A DNA stretch of 64,000 bases from Dryocola sp032000125 (GTDB lineage: Bacteria; Pseudomonadota; Gammaproteobacteria; Enterobacterales; Enterobacteriaceae): positions 49,853-113,852 of the forward strand of contig DAMALH010000009.1 of the NCBI GenBank assembly GCA_032000125.1, written 5' to 3'. The notes under the pieces were generated by a model that did no database searches, was not told the origin of the DNA, and worked only from the letters and a program-made list of their open reading frames with translations. Shown here one piece after another: positions 16,098 through 24,488 of the stretch. The position numbers were made by a program, and so were the translations under genes. The stretch's first letter is position 1; every line of letters starts with the position of its first letter.

Positions 16098-16319
16098 AAC
16101 GGGTGTGCTTACATGCTCACTTGGCTCCAGATCATCTTGAAACGGCACTTCGCTTTAATCCTCTAGCTATAATGGAGAAGAGCCTTTATTGATGTGGTTT
16201 CATTTCTTGAAGTGCCAATATTGCCATGTAACGAGTTAAGTCTATGCATGTTCTTCTTGTAAAATAGTTAAGCAAAAATTTTAAATATGGCAAACACCTG
16301 AAACTATATAACAAATTTA
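16098..16319. other. Intergenic segment between IS and AbiC-like gene
   Basis: 222 bases, AT-rich, without a gene. It contains a perfect TATAAT at 16168-16173 and an eight-base dyad GGCACTTC/GAAGTGCC (16144-16151 and 16209-16216) separated by 57 bases. It may be leftover phage control DNA next to the deletion junction. I cannot assign it. Confidence 0.5.
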
Positions 16320-17060
16320 TTAACTTGATTGACTCTTGACTTTTATTACACAATCTTTCCAATCATTCTCACCAAAAGATGACAATGGAAATGTTTTACA
16401 AATGTCATCGAGTATTTGAAGTTTTGTTTCATAAGAATTAGCATCAACAGCATTTTCCCAAGCTAATCCATTTCTAACATCTTCACGGCAACCAGAAACA
16501 AAAACCTCACCATTAATAACCAAATGCTCTAGGTATGAATATTTTTCGATCAAACACCTAAACCCATAATACTGATTCCCTTTTGTAGCGTGAGCCACGT
16601 TTATTATTAAAAGAAGAGTTATTTCTGAGTTTAAAAATGTCCTGACCATACTTGTATAAAACTTCTTCTTTTTATGAGTGAAAATATACCCATAATAATT
16701 TCTATCAATATGTTTCAGCAGGTAATAAAGAACTCGAAAATAGCTCCCATAATAAGCATCTAGTTTATGCATGCGCTGATTTGCCGATATCAGATCTTTA
16801 TCCCCAGCAAACCCCAACACCTCTGATAACTTATCACCAAAATCGTCTCGTGAAAGAAGAATATGCAACTGTTCATTGTGTTGTTCTAGAAGTAAAGAAA
16901 AATTTCGTTCGAAAGTATCCCTTTTATTATTTCTAATTGAAATATATAGCGCAGCAATAACTGACGCAACAGTACCAAATGCAACAAAGAACTGAATTAA
17001 ATCCTTGTTATTTACAGCTATATTTGTTAGTACACAAAGAACCCATTCAAATATATTCAT
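16320..17060 (-). CDS. Putative phage abortive infection protein (AbiC-like, putAbiC family)
   Basis: 246 residues from the ATG at 17060, chosen because AGAGG lies seven bases before it; the frame is open 46 codons further but without a good binding site. The N-terminus has membrane segments (IFEWVLCVLTNIAV and LIQFFVAFGTVASVIAALYISI). A soluble part follows with FERNFSLLLEQHNEQL, YYGSYFRVLYYLLKHID, and TSMVRTFLNSEITLLLIINV, the pattern of putAbiC (PF16872) proteins. It is very AT-rich and lies between the IS and attR. Inference: a superinfection-exclusion or abortive-infection accessory gene. The family call rests on motif memory, not a search. Confidence 0.55.
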   Translation of the reverse strand: MNIFEWVLCVLTNIAVNNKDLIQFFVAFGTVASVIAALYISIRNNKRDTFERNFSLLLEQHNEQLHILLSRDDFGDKLSEVLGFAGDKDLISANQRMHKLDAYYGSYFRVLYYLLKHIDRNYYGYIFTHKKKKFYTSMVRTFLNSEITLLLIINVAHATKGNQYYGFRCLIEKYSYLEHLVINGEVFVSGCREDVRNGLAWENAVDANSYETKLQILDDICKTFPLSSFGENDWKDCVIKVKSQSS

Positions 17061-17585
17061 AATAATTCCTCTGAGGCAAATAACACAAAAAATAATTAAG
17101 GAAAAACCTAAAATCCGTTCACCGCAAGTTATATCTCTACCTAGTAACCTTTTCAATTCAAGCCACCACATGTAATATTCAAATATATCAAGAAACAAAT
17201 TCTCACTAACTTTTCATTCGAATATAAAATTATCTACCAATTCAGCAACACTGTAAATAATTTAGTGTGATTTAACATTGTTATTTGACTTTGGTTACGA
17301 ATTGAATTTTAAACTAGCCAAATGAACTTAAAGGACTTAAGAAAACCTCATTGACATTTACGGTCCTTTGGTGTGTACGATTTAAAAATCTTCATGAACT
17401 ACATTGTTGGTGTATTAATCTATTCGAATTATGATTTATTTTTACTTCGCTGGCCATCCAGAGCCAAGTGGCGACAAAGTGGCGGCAAAGGTTGGCAATA
17501 CCCCGTAATCGCCACTCCTTACCACTAACCTAACTTATTGATTATATTGTAACTCGTTATTTTCATTAACCCGTTTACATAAATA
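17061..17585. other. AT-rich right end of prophage, no gene seen
   Basis: More than 500 bases before attR without a supported gene; an intact P2-like phage would carry the int 3' end here. A short forward frame ends GHPEPSGDKVAAKVGNTP at 17509-17511 and overlaps the arm repeat. It has no integrase catalytic sequence upstream and may be at most the last residues of a deleted integrase. Confidence 0.6.
17469..17487 (+). repeat. Arm-type integrase repeat, right
   Basis: Identical 19-mer to 6166-6184, here followed by AAAG so that the 11-mer tandem (TGGCGACAAAG, TGGCGGCAAAG) is nearly perfect. It lies 98 bp inside the right att core. Confidence 0.65.
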
Positions 17586-17605
17586 GGTTTTTTATTGCCT
17601 GAAAT
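17586..17605 (+). repeat. Right attachment core (attR) of the P2-like prophage
   Basis: GGTTTTTTATTGCCTGAAAT, identical to 6100-6119. Chromosomal DNA resumes here; the stop of the MFS gene is only 21 bases further on. Confidence 0.88.
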
Positions 17606-17626
17606 CCAACATCCGCTCAAGGACTC

Positions 17627-18862
17627 TTACCTGTCCTCTTTCAGACGCAAATCACTTAGCCTCTTTTTACCTATAAAATGATTCCCCACCCATCCCAAAA
17701 TCATCATCGCAAACCCACCGCCAGAACTGATATACAGCACCAGCGCGGGATCGTACCGATCTGCAGCACAGCCTGCGACAAGCGGGAAAATCAGCGTGAT
17801 AGCTAGCTGCAAGCGCCAGGATTTCGCCATTGCCGAGCCGGTTAGCAAAGCCGGGAAGGCCCGCATGATATTAAGCGTTGCCAGCACGTAAACGATATTA
17901 GTGAAGATGTGGGCCAGGACAATCAGCAGCATTGCCACTCCCTGGCTGTGCGTTACCGACACCAGTGCATAACAGCAAATAAACAGCGCAAGGAAAACCA
18001 CGAACACATTCAGCTTGCCGCTATGGCGCTTAAGCTGCGCTTCCGACAGTAACAGCGGGCCGATTAGCTGCCCGAAGCTGCGTGCCAGAAGCAGCGTCAG
18101 TCCCGTTTGTGTTCCCACGCTGCTAAAATTTACCGTCAGCGCGGGCAGAAGCGCCATTGCCGGTGCGCCAACCAAAGCAAGCGCTGGCAACAGCAGCAAG
18201 CTACGGCGCTGTAGCTCATTAAGTTCCCGCCATCTAAGCTTGCCAACTGCCTCCCTGCCCTCATATGGTTCGACGGTCCGATAATTTCTTTGCGCAGCAA
18301 TCAGCAGCCCGACGGATAAGGCAAAGCTCAAAGCATCCAAAGCGAGGATTACCTGCGAAGGCAATCTTCCGTAAAGAAGCGTGCCGATGCCGATCCCAAG
18401 AATTACGTTTGCCGCAAAGATCAGCGTTTCCATACCAGAAGCCGCGGGAAGATCCGCCGCTTGCAGGCCGTTTTTTAAAAGCTGGCTTAATACCGGCACC
18501 ATCATTCCGCTGGCAAAAGCGCCTGTAGCCTGGCTTAACAAAAGCAGAAGCTGGTTTTCGTTGTATAAAGACCACAGCGGGAAAACGAGCCCGATAAGCC
18601 CAAACATCTCGCTCATTATCAGGATGGGGATGAGCGGAAATCTGCTCAGGAGTTTTTCAGCAACAAGGCTGCCGGGGATACCAGGTGCCAGCGCCAGAAT
18701 ATAAGCGAGGGTCAGCGCCGAAGGTTTTGCCTCAAGCGTAAGGAGTTTTCCAAAAACGATGACATAGGTAAGGCCGTTACCTATAGATGAGAGCAACAGC
18801 GCGCCGCCAAGCAGCGCAAACCAGCGATACTGCCGCAGGCAGCGTAAAATGAGAAAAAACAT
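17627..18862 (-). CDS. MFS transporter (DHA3/EntS-like exporter family)
   Basis: 411 residues with about twelve hydrophobic segments starting at residue 13 (WFALLGGALLLSSIGNGLTYV). The layout and the loop GSLVAEKLLSRFPLIPILIM between segments 2 and 3 fit the drug:H+ antiporter 3 type of exporters, which includes EntS and macrolide exporters. The substrate is unknown. E. coli has no gene between rybB and rcdA, so this is an extra gene at that position. It runs in the same direction as rcdA, 159 bases downstream of it, and its stop lies 21 bases from attR. Confidence 0.8.
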   Translation of the reverse strand: MFFLILRCLRQYRWFALLGGALLLSSIGNGLTYVIVFGKLLTLEAKPSALTLAYILALAPGIPGSLVAEKLLSRFPLIPILIMSEMFGLIGLVFPLWSLYNENQLLLLLSQATGAFASGMMVPVLSQLLKNGLQAADLPAASGMETLIFAANVILGIGIGTLLYGRLPSQVILALDALSFALSVGLLIAAQRNYRTVEPYEGREAVGKLRWRELNELQRRSLLLLPALALVGAPAMALLPALTVNFSSVGTQTGLTLLLARSFGQLIGPLLLSEAQLKRHSGKLNVFVVFLALFICCYALVSVTHSQGVAMLLIVLAHIFTNIVYVLATLNIMRAFPALLTGSAMAKSWRLQLAITLIFPLVAGCAADRYDPALVLYISSGGGFAMMILGWVGNHFIGKKRLSDLRLKEDR

Positions 18863-19021
18863 AGGTTATCCCTTTTCAACAAGCACAAGTAAGGCGCCGA
18901 CCATGAAGTCGGGGTTAGTTCTGTGTTTATCGTTAAGGGAACAGCTACATCGGCAAAGCACTCGCGTCGGAAAACAGCTTCACACTCTAGCTAACAAACC
19001 CGGGAAAATCACCTGCCAACG

Positions 19022-19567
19022 TTAGCGCACGATTTTTGCAACCATTCGGGTGAGATCTTCACGGCTCATCGGCTCGCGATCGGTAACGTAGTGCAGCGTC
19101 ATCCCTTCAATGAAGGCATCCAGCGTGCGGGCGGTTATCGGGTCGAAGAAGGTTTCCAGCGTCTGCTGGCTGCGGCACATCCAGTCCTGCATGATGGTTT
19201 TGAGCGACGGCGTTCGGTTAGCGTAAGCGTAAAGCTGGTACATCACCTGCAAATTATAAGGCGTCGCAATCGTCTCGCCGCAAATCATATCGACGACGGC
19301 TTCACAGGCTTCATCGGCGTTATTTGCCTGCTCAAGGCGGACACGATAGCCGTCTGACATTTCCAGCGCAAACTGAGTAAAGGCCTCGCTTAGTAGCGAA
19401 TCTATACCGTCAAAATAATAGGTCATCGATCCTAGCGAAACCCCCGCCGCGGCGGCGATTTTACGGTGCGTGATGTGGCTAACGCCGTGTTCCACCAGCA
19501 TATCCAGCGTGGCTTGCAGAATAAGGGCGCGTCTGTCCGAATCGCTGCGCCGGGATGCTTTGCTCAT
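19022..19567 (-). CDS. rcdA: TetR-family regulator RcdA (YbjK)
   Basis: 181 residues. The TetR N-terminal helix-turn-helix is clear: ILQATLDMLVEHGVSHITHR then KIAAAAGVSLGSMTYYFDGI. The C-terminal domain includes ATPYNLQVMYQLYAYANRTP and LDAFIEGMTLHYVTDREPMS, both shared with E. coli RcdA, a regulator of the biofilm regulator gene csgD and of stress genes. It is divergent from ybjJ, with a perfect palindrome between them, so it probably represses itself and ybjJ. Confidence 0.88.
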   Translation of the reverse strand: MSKASRRSDSDRRALILQATLDMLVEHGVSHITHRKIAAAAGVSLGSMTYYFDGIDSLLSEAFTQFALEMSDGYRVRLEQANNADEACEAVVDMICGETIATPYNLQVMYQLYAYANRTPSLKTIMQDWMCRSQQTLETFFDPITARTLDAFIEGMTLHYVTDREPMSREDLTRMVAKIVR

Positions 19568-19622
19568 GCTAAATCCTGTTGAATGCCTTCACGTTGCGGT
19601 AAAAAAGAGTTTAACCATGATT

Positions 19623-19638
19623 GTGTACAAATGTACAC
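19623..19638. promoter_or_regulatory. Palindromic operator between rcdA and ybjJ
   Basis: GTGTACA-AA-TGTACAC is a perfect seven-base inverted repeat with a two-base centre, 55 bases upstream of rcdA and about 50 upstream of ybjJ. The size and symmetry suit a TetR-family dimer, most likely RcdA. Confidence 0.7.
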
Positions 19639-19690
19639 GTTCTTGCTAGTGTAAATGTTATCCGTTTTAAATTACCTACTGGTCCTGTCC

Positions 19691-20908
19691 ATGCCTGCCG
19701 CGTCAACCCAAAGAAAAGCCTTATTGCATCGCACCTGGGCTCTGTTTGCCTTCTTCTTTCTTCCCGGCCTCGTTATGGCTTCCTGGGCAACCCGCACCCC
19801 GGCTATCCGCGACACGCTTAGCGTTTCCACGGCGGGCATGGGCATCGTGCTGTTTGGTCTGTCTGTCGGCTCAATGAGCGGCATTTTGTGTTCCGGCTGG
19901 CTGGTCAAACGCTTCGGCACGCACAATATCATTCGCAGCGGCATGACATTAATGGTCGCTGGAATGCTAAGCATGAGCATCGCGCTGTTCCTCGCCTCTC
20001 CGGTACTGTTCGCCCTTGGCCTGGCGCTGCTGGGCATGGGACTCGGCTCGTCCGAGGTGGCGATGAACGTTGAAGGCGCGATTGTCGAAGGGCTGATGAA
20101 AAAGACCGTGCTGCCGATGATGCACGGCTTTTACAGCCTCGGCACGCTGGTTGGTGCCGGTATCGGCATGAGTTTAACCGCCGTTAATTTTGCCGCCTTC
20201 GCGCATTTACTGCTGATTGGTCTGCTGGTTATCGTGCCGATTGCCGTTGCCATTCGCGCAATACCGCACGGCGTAGGCAGAGACAATCCTGCGAGCGATG
20301 CCGCAAATCCGGCCGAGGCGCGCCCTCCTTTTTATAAAGACATTCAACTGCTGCTGATTGGCACCATCGTGCTGGCAATGGCCTTTGCCGAAGGCTCGGC
20401 CAACGACTGGCTGCCGCTGTTGATGGTGGACGGCCACGGCTTTAGCCCAACGTCCGGCTCGCTGATTTACGTTGGCTTCACGCTGGGGATGACGGTTGGG
20501 CGCTTTACCGGCGGCTGGTTTATCGACCGCTACAGCCGCGTAGCCGTGGTACGAGCCTGTGCGCTGATGGGCATCCTCGGCATTGGGATGATTATCTTTG
20601 TGGACAGCTCGTTCCTTGCCGGCGTGTCGGTCATTTTATGGGGGCTTGGTACCTCGCTTGGCTTCCCACTGACCATTTCCGCCGCGGGCGATACCGGGCC
20701 AGATCCGGCCACGCGCGTAAGCGTCGTTGCCGCGTCTGGCTATGTCGCTTTTCTCGTCGGGCCGCCGCTGCTGGGCTTCCTCGGCGAGCATTACGGGCTG
20801 CGGCTGGCAATGCTGGTGGTGCTCGCGCTGATGGTGGTCGCCGCGCTGATTGCCCGCGCCGTGGCAAAACCGTCACCGTGCTCGCAACTGGCAAGTGATA
20901 CAGAATAA
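19691..20908 (+). CDS. ybjJ: YbjJ, MFS family inner-membrane transporter
   Basis: 405 residues from the ATG at 19691, chosen because MPAASTQRKALLHRTWALF lines up with the start of E. coli YbjJ; an upstream ATG at 19655 is also in frame, and neither has a good ribosome binding site. Twelve membrane segments; MASWATRTPAIRD, MMHGFYSLGTLVGAGIG, EGSANDWLPLLMVDGHGF and GRFTGGWFIDRYSR are conserved with E. coli. The substrate is not established. The gene is divergent from rcdA and followed by ybjI after 28 bases, as in E. coli. Confidence 0.92.
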   Translation: MPAASTQRKALLHRTWALFAFFFLPGLVMASWATRTPAIRDTLSVSTAGMGIVLFGLSVGSMSGILCSGWLVKRFGTHNIIRSGMTLMVAGMLSMSIALFLASPVLFALGLALLGMGLGSSEVAMNVEGAIVEGLMKKTVLPMMHGFYSLGTLVGAGIGMSLTAVNFAAFAHLLLIGLLVIVPIAVAIRAIPHGVGRDNPASDAANPAEARPPFYKDIQLLLIGTIVLAMAFAEGSANDWLPLLMVDGHGFSPTSGSLIYVGFTLGMTVGRFTGGWFIDRYSRVAVVRACALMGILGIGMIIFVDSSFLAGVSVILWGLGTSLGFPLTISAAGDTGPDPATRVSVVAASGYVAFLVGPPLLGFLGEHYGLRLAMLVVLALMVVAALIARAVAKPSPCSQLASDTE

Positions 20909-20936
20909 TGACTGGCGTGATTTAACGGAGAATTCG

Positions 20937-21752
20937 ATGAGTGTGAAATTAATTGCCGTAGATATGGATGGCACCTTTCTCGACGACCGCAAAAACTACA
21001 ACCGTGCGCGTTTCGCCGAACAGTACCGGCAAATGAAAGCCCGGGGCATTCGATTTGTCGTCGCCAGCGGTAACCAGTATTACCAGCTCAGGTCGTTTTT
21101 TCCGGGAATCGACGCTGAAATTTCTTTTGTGGCGGATAACGGCGGCTGGGTGGTAAGCGAAAACCAGGACGTGTTCAACGGCGCGCTGGCAAAACAGCAG
21201 TACGACACGGTTATCGATCATCTCCTGACGCTGCCCCACGTTGAGATCATCACCTGCGGCAAACGCTGCGCTTACACCCTGCAAAGCTACAGTGAAGGGT
21301 TTAAACGCATGGCAGGCATGTATTACCACCGCCTTGAGCTGGTAGACGAGTTCACCCATCCTGACGATGTGATTTTCAAATTTGCGCTTAACCTGCCGGA
21401 CGATTTACTGGCCGATACCATGGACTCGCTAACGGCGATTCTGGAAGGCATCGTTGTTCCCGTCTCCAGCGGCCACGGCTCGATAGATTTGATAATCCCC
21501 GGCGTCCATAAAGCCAACGGCCTGCGGATTTTGCAGGATAAATGGGGCATTAAGGATAATGAAGTCGTCACGTTTGGCGACGGCGGCAACGACATTGAGA
21601 TGCTGTGCCAGGCAGGTTTTGGCTTTGCGATGGCGAACGCACCTGACCACATTAAGCAGGTTGCACGTTTTCAGGCAGGTTATAACAACGAAGAAGGCGT
21701 GCTGGACGTGATTGATAAAGTGCTGAAAGGAGAAGCGCCTTTTCAGGCTTAG
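20937..21752 (+). CDS. ybjI: HAD-superfamily (Cof-type) sugar phosphatase YbjI
   Basis: 271 residues from the ATG at 20937, preceded by CGGAG; this start aligns with E. coli YbjI (MSIKLIAVDMDGTF), so the longer frame from 20850 is rejected. Motif I DMDGT carries the nucleophile Asp9 and Asp11, motif II is VVASGNQYYQL, and motif IV is TFGDGGNDIEML. The cap is of type C2B as in other Cof proteins. E. coli YbjI dephosphorylates FMN and sugar phosphates such as erythrose 4-phosphate in vitro. Probably co-transcribed with ybjJ. Confidence 0.93.
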   Translation: MSVKLIAVDMDGTFLDDRKNYNRARFAEQYRQMKARGIRFVVASGNQYYQLRSFFPGIDAEISFVADNGGWVVSENQDVFNGALAKQQYDTVIDHLLTLPHVEIITCGKRCAYTLQSYSEGFKRMAGMYYHRLELVDEFTHPDDVIFKFALNLPDDLLADTMDSLTAILEGIVVPVSSGHGSIDLIIPGVHKANGLRILQDKWGIKDNEVVTFGDGGNDIEMLCQAGFGFAMANAPDHIKQVARFQAGYNNEEGVLDVIDKVLKGEAPFQA

Positions 21753-21767
21753 CCTGGATATGCGGGC

Positions 21768-21796
21768 TGCCCTCATCCAGGATGAGGGCAAAAAAA
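21768..21796. other. Strong stem-loop between convergent ybjI and aldo/keto reductase genes
   Basis: TGCCCTCATC/GATGAGGGCA forms a ten-base-pair stem with a three-base loop, followed by seven As on the forward strand. Neither strand has a T run after the stem, so it is not a classical intrinsic terminator, but its place between convergent genes suggests a 3'-end structure. Confidence 0.6.
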
Positions 21797-22837
21797 TTAC
21801 TGCTCGTTTAACTGATTGCGACGGTATTCTCCCTGGCGCTCCAGCATCCAGCCTGGGTATTCCCGCGGCAGCTCGCTCACGGCGTTCAGCTTCTGTAGTT
21901 CATCCTCGGTAAAGCGAATTTCGGCTGCGGCGATATTGTCGTTTAGCTGATCGACACGCTTAGCGCCGATAATCACGCTGCTGACTACCTGCTGATGCAG
22001 CAGCCAGGCGAGCGCAATCTGCGCTACGGAAACGCCTTTGTGGTCCGCAATTTCACGCATCACATCTACGCAGTCAAACGCGCGTTCTTTATTGACCGGC
22101 GGGAAGTCAAACTCAATGCGGCGGCTGCCCTCTTCGGCTTTGCCATCACGATCGTATTTGCCGCTCAGCAGGCCGCCTGCCAGCGGGCTCCAGACCATCA
22201 GCCCCACACCTTCGCTTTGCAGCATTGGCGCCAGATCGCGCTCAAGATCGCGCCCGGCAATGGTGTAATAAGCCTGCAGCGAAGCGAATTTCGCAAGGCC
22301 AAGACGTTCGGAAATCCCCAGCGCCTTCATGATTTGCCAGGCGGCCCAGTTCGACACGCCGATGTAGCGCACGTGGCCGTGCTGCACCAGCGTATCCAGC
22401 GCGCGGAGAGTTTCTTCAATCGGCGTTGCCGGGTCAAAGCCGTGCAGTTGATAAAGATCGATATGATCCAGCTGCATACGCTGCAGGCTTTCTTTCACGC
22501 TATTCATAATGTGATAACGCGAAGAGCCACGTGAATTGGTGCTGCCGCTGCCGGTTTCACCAAAAACTTTCGTCGCAACGACTACGTTTTCACGCGGGAT
22601 TTTCAGGTTTTTTAGCGCCTGGCCGGTGATAATTTCCGAGCGCCCTTCAGAGTAAACGTTCGCGGTATCAATAAAGTTGATGCCCGCGTCCAGCGCGCCG
22701 CCGACCAGCTTTTCCGCATCGGACTGGGCGAGATTGCCTATTTTGCCCCACATGCCGCCTTCGCCACCAAAGGTCATGGTGCCAAGGCAAAGTTCGGAAA
22801 CAAACAGCCCGGTATTACCAAGTTTTTTATAACGCAT
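21797..22837 (-). CDS. Aldo/keto reductase
   Basis: 346 residues of the aldo/keto reductase (beta/alpha)8 barrel family, close to the group that includes YajO and AKR11-14. Catalytic residues appear in order: DTANVYSEG (Asp and Tyr), TKVFGE (Lys) and DLYQLHGFD (His). The NADPH-binding end is IIGAKRVDQLNDNIAAAE. The likely reaction is NADPH-dependent reduction of aldehydes or ketones; substrate unknown. It is convergent with ybjI and lies upstream of no obvious partner. E. coli has ybjH and mdfA at the equivalent place, so this gene marks a difference in local order. Confidence 0.88.
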   Translation of the reverse strand: MRYKKLGNTGLFVSELCLGTMTFGGEGGMWGKIGNLAQSDAEKLVGGALDAGINFIDTANVYSEGRSEIITGQALKNLKIPRENVVVATKVFGETGSGSTNSRGSSRYHIMNSVKESLQRMQLDHIDLYQLHGFDPATPIEETLRALDTLVQHGHVRYIGVSNWAAWQIMKALGISERLGLAKFASLQAYYTIAGRDLERDLAPMLQSEGVGLMVWSPLAGGLLSGKYDRDGKAEEGSRRIEFDFPPVNKERAFDCVDVMREIADHKGVSVAQIALAWLLHQQVVSSVIIGAKRVDQLNDNIAAAEIRFTEDELQKLNAVSELPREYPGWMLERQGEYRRNQLNEQ

Positions 22838-22957
22838 AGTGGTGACCTCATGTTCAGGTTTCAGATGGATTTCTTAAACGACCTGACAGTTATACGCCCA
22901 CTTTTCGCTTCTGAAATGGAGGATTTCTACCCATTCCTTGCCTGATTCTGCAAAAAT

Positions 22958-24487
22958 TTAGCCCCGTGGCGCATCGCCAAAAACGGAGTAATCAGGCATA
23001 TTCACCTGCTGATACGGCTCCCAGCCGCCGCCGAGCGCTTTATACAAGGCGACTAAATCAATACTGCTTTGTACCCTCGCCTCGGCTCGCTGCTGTTCGG
23101 CCTGTGAGAGCTGCCGCTGGGCGTCCAGCACATCGATAAAGGTGGCGATACCCGTGCGATAGCTTTCGCTTGCCAAATCAAAAGCGGTTTGCAACGACTG
23201 CGTGGTTTGCGCAAGCCCCGCCTCCCTCTGCTGGTCGGTGCGATAGCTCACCAGCGCGTTTTCCACATCCTGCAACGCGGTCAGCACCGTCTGGCGATAT
23301 TGCAACACCGCGCTGCCCTGCTGCGCACGCGCTACTTTCACGCTGGAAACCAGTCGTCCGCCCTGGAAGATCGGAATCGAAACCTGCGGGCCGAAACTGT
23401 AAAAGTGGCTGGCCCAGTCGAGCAAATAACCTGATTCGTCATTACGTAAGCCTAACTGCCCGGTGAGCGAGAGAGACGGGAAAAGCTGCGCCACAGAAAC
23501 ACCGATTTGCGCGGTTGCCGCATGCAGATTAGCTTCCGCTTCACGCACGTCCGGGCGACGGCGCGCCAGGTTTGCAGGAATACCCACGGCGACGATATCC
23601 GGCAGCTTCGGCAACGCCTGTTTATTTGCCAGTTCACGGTCAAGCGCACCAGGCGGTTTGCCCAGCAGCACCGCCAGCCCGTTCATCGCCTGGCGTTCCT
23701 GAGCCTGATACTGCGGAAGCTGCGCCTGAAGATTGCCAAGCTGGGCGCGGGCATTTTCCACATCCATCTGCGGAGACAGCCCGCTTTTCTGGCGGCTATT
23801 CGTCAGCTCAAGCGTCTGCTGCGCCGTATCGATTTGCTTTTGTAATGTTTGCATCACGCTCTGCGCCCCGCGTAGCTGTAGCCAGGCGCGGGCGACCTCT
23901 GCCTCCAGCGATACCAGCGCGTCGTTGCGTTGCTCGATTGCCGCATCCTGCTGGGCTTTCGCCGCCTCAACCTGGCGACGAACCTTGCCCCACATATCCA
24001 GCTCCCAACTGGCGTCGAAACTGCCCTGATACAGCGTTATAGGTTTGGTCAGAGGATCGAGCGCGCCATTGAGCGACGGATCGGCATCGTTGAGCTGGTC
24101 ATAAACGCCGTGCGATTTCAGCTCGCCTTCTACTCCCAACTGCTGTCGCGTCACGCTCGCGCTACCGTTAACGCTTGGGTAAAAAGCGCCGCCCGCCTGG
24201 GTAATTTGTTCACGCGCGCCGGCAATGCGCAGCACGGTTTGTTGCAGCGTCAGATTGCCTGCGATTGCCCGGTCTATCAGACTGTCGAGCTGCGGCGAGT
24301 TGAAATTTTTCCACCAGCGCGGATCGATTGCGGTGGTTTGCGCGCGGGATGCCACGCCCGGCTCGTGCTGGTTGGCCGTGTCGTTAAAACTCGCGGGTGT
24401 TTGCGGTCTGGCGGGCTGATAATCCGGCCCTACCGCACAGCCAGCTACCAGCAGCGCCAGCGTGGACATCCACATTCTCCTGTTCAT
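22958..24487 (-). CDS. Outer-membrane efflux lipoprotein (NodT/OprM type)
   Basis: 509 residues from the ATG at 24487, preceded by AGGAG and two bases beyond the end of the emrB-like gene; the longer frame to 24508 is rejected. It starts with a lipoprotein signal peptide and lipobox (LALLVAGC). The mature part holds two OEP (TolC-fold) repeats: IAGAREQITQAGGAFYPSVN and LGNLQAQLPQYQAQERQAMN in the first half, and RRPDVREAEANLHAATAQIG and VLDAQRQLSQAEQQRAEARV in the second. It would form the outer-membrane channel for the pump encoded just upstream in the same operon. Confidence 0.92.
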   Translation of the reverse strand: MNRRMWMSTLALLVAGCAVGPDYQPARPQTPASFNDTANQHEPGVASRAQTTAIDPRWWKNFNSPQLDSLIDRAIAGNLTLQQTVLRIAGAREQITQAGGAFYPSVNGSASVTRQQLGVEGELKSHGVYDQLNDADPSLNGALDPLTKPITLYQGSFDASWELDMWGKVRRQVEAAKAQQDAAIEQRNDALVSLEAEVARAWLQLRGAQSVMQTLQKQIDTAQQTLELTNSRQKSGLSPQMDVENARAQLGNLQAQLPQYQAQERQAMNGLAVLLGKPPGALDRELANKQALPKLPDIVAVGIPANLARRRPDVREAEANLHAATAQIGVSVAQLFPSLSLTGQLGLRNDESGYLLDWASHFYSFGPQVSIPIFQGGRLVSSVKVARAQQGSAVLQYRQTVLTALQDVENALVSYRTDQQREAGLAQTTQSLQTAFDLASESYRTGIATFIDVLDAQRQLSQAEQQRAEARVQSSIDLVALYKALGGGWEPYQQVNMPDYSVFGDAPRG

Positions 24488-24488
24488 A

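Larger units (their letters stand above)
14950..16120 (+). mobile_element. IS3-family insertion sequence (ends approximate)
   Basis: Two overlapping frames, orfA and orfB, in the -1 arrangement with a run of seven As at 15239-15245 followed by G at the shift site, define an IS3-family element, probably of the IS407-like subgroup judged from OrfA. I could not pair convincing terminal inverted repeats or a target duplication. This fits an element whose flank was deleted on the right side. The left boundary falls where the tail fibre frame is lost and the right one shortly after the orfB stop. Confidence 0.8.

Noticed and set aside
6100..17605. Complete, inducible P2-like prophage
   Set aside because: Only tail genes D to FI plus G and a fibre fragment remain; no integrase, repressor, replication, capsid, portal, terminase or lysis genes are visible.
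21768..21796. Intrinsic terminator between ybjI and the aldo/keto reductase gene
   Set aside because: The stem is strong, but the A run is on the wrong side for a T tract on the forward strand, and on the reverse strand the T run precedes the stem. Kept only as a stem-loop.
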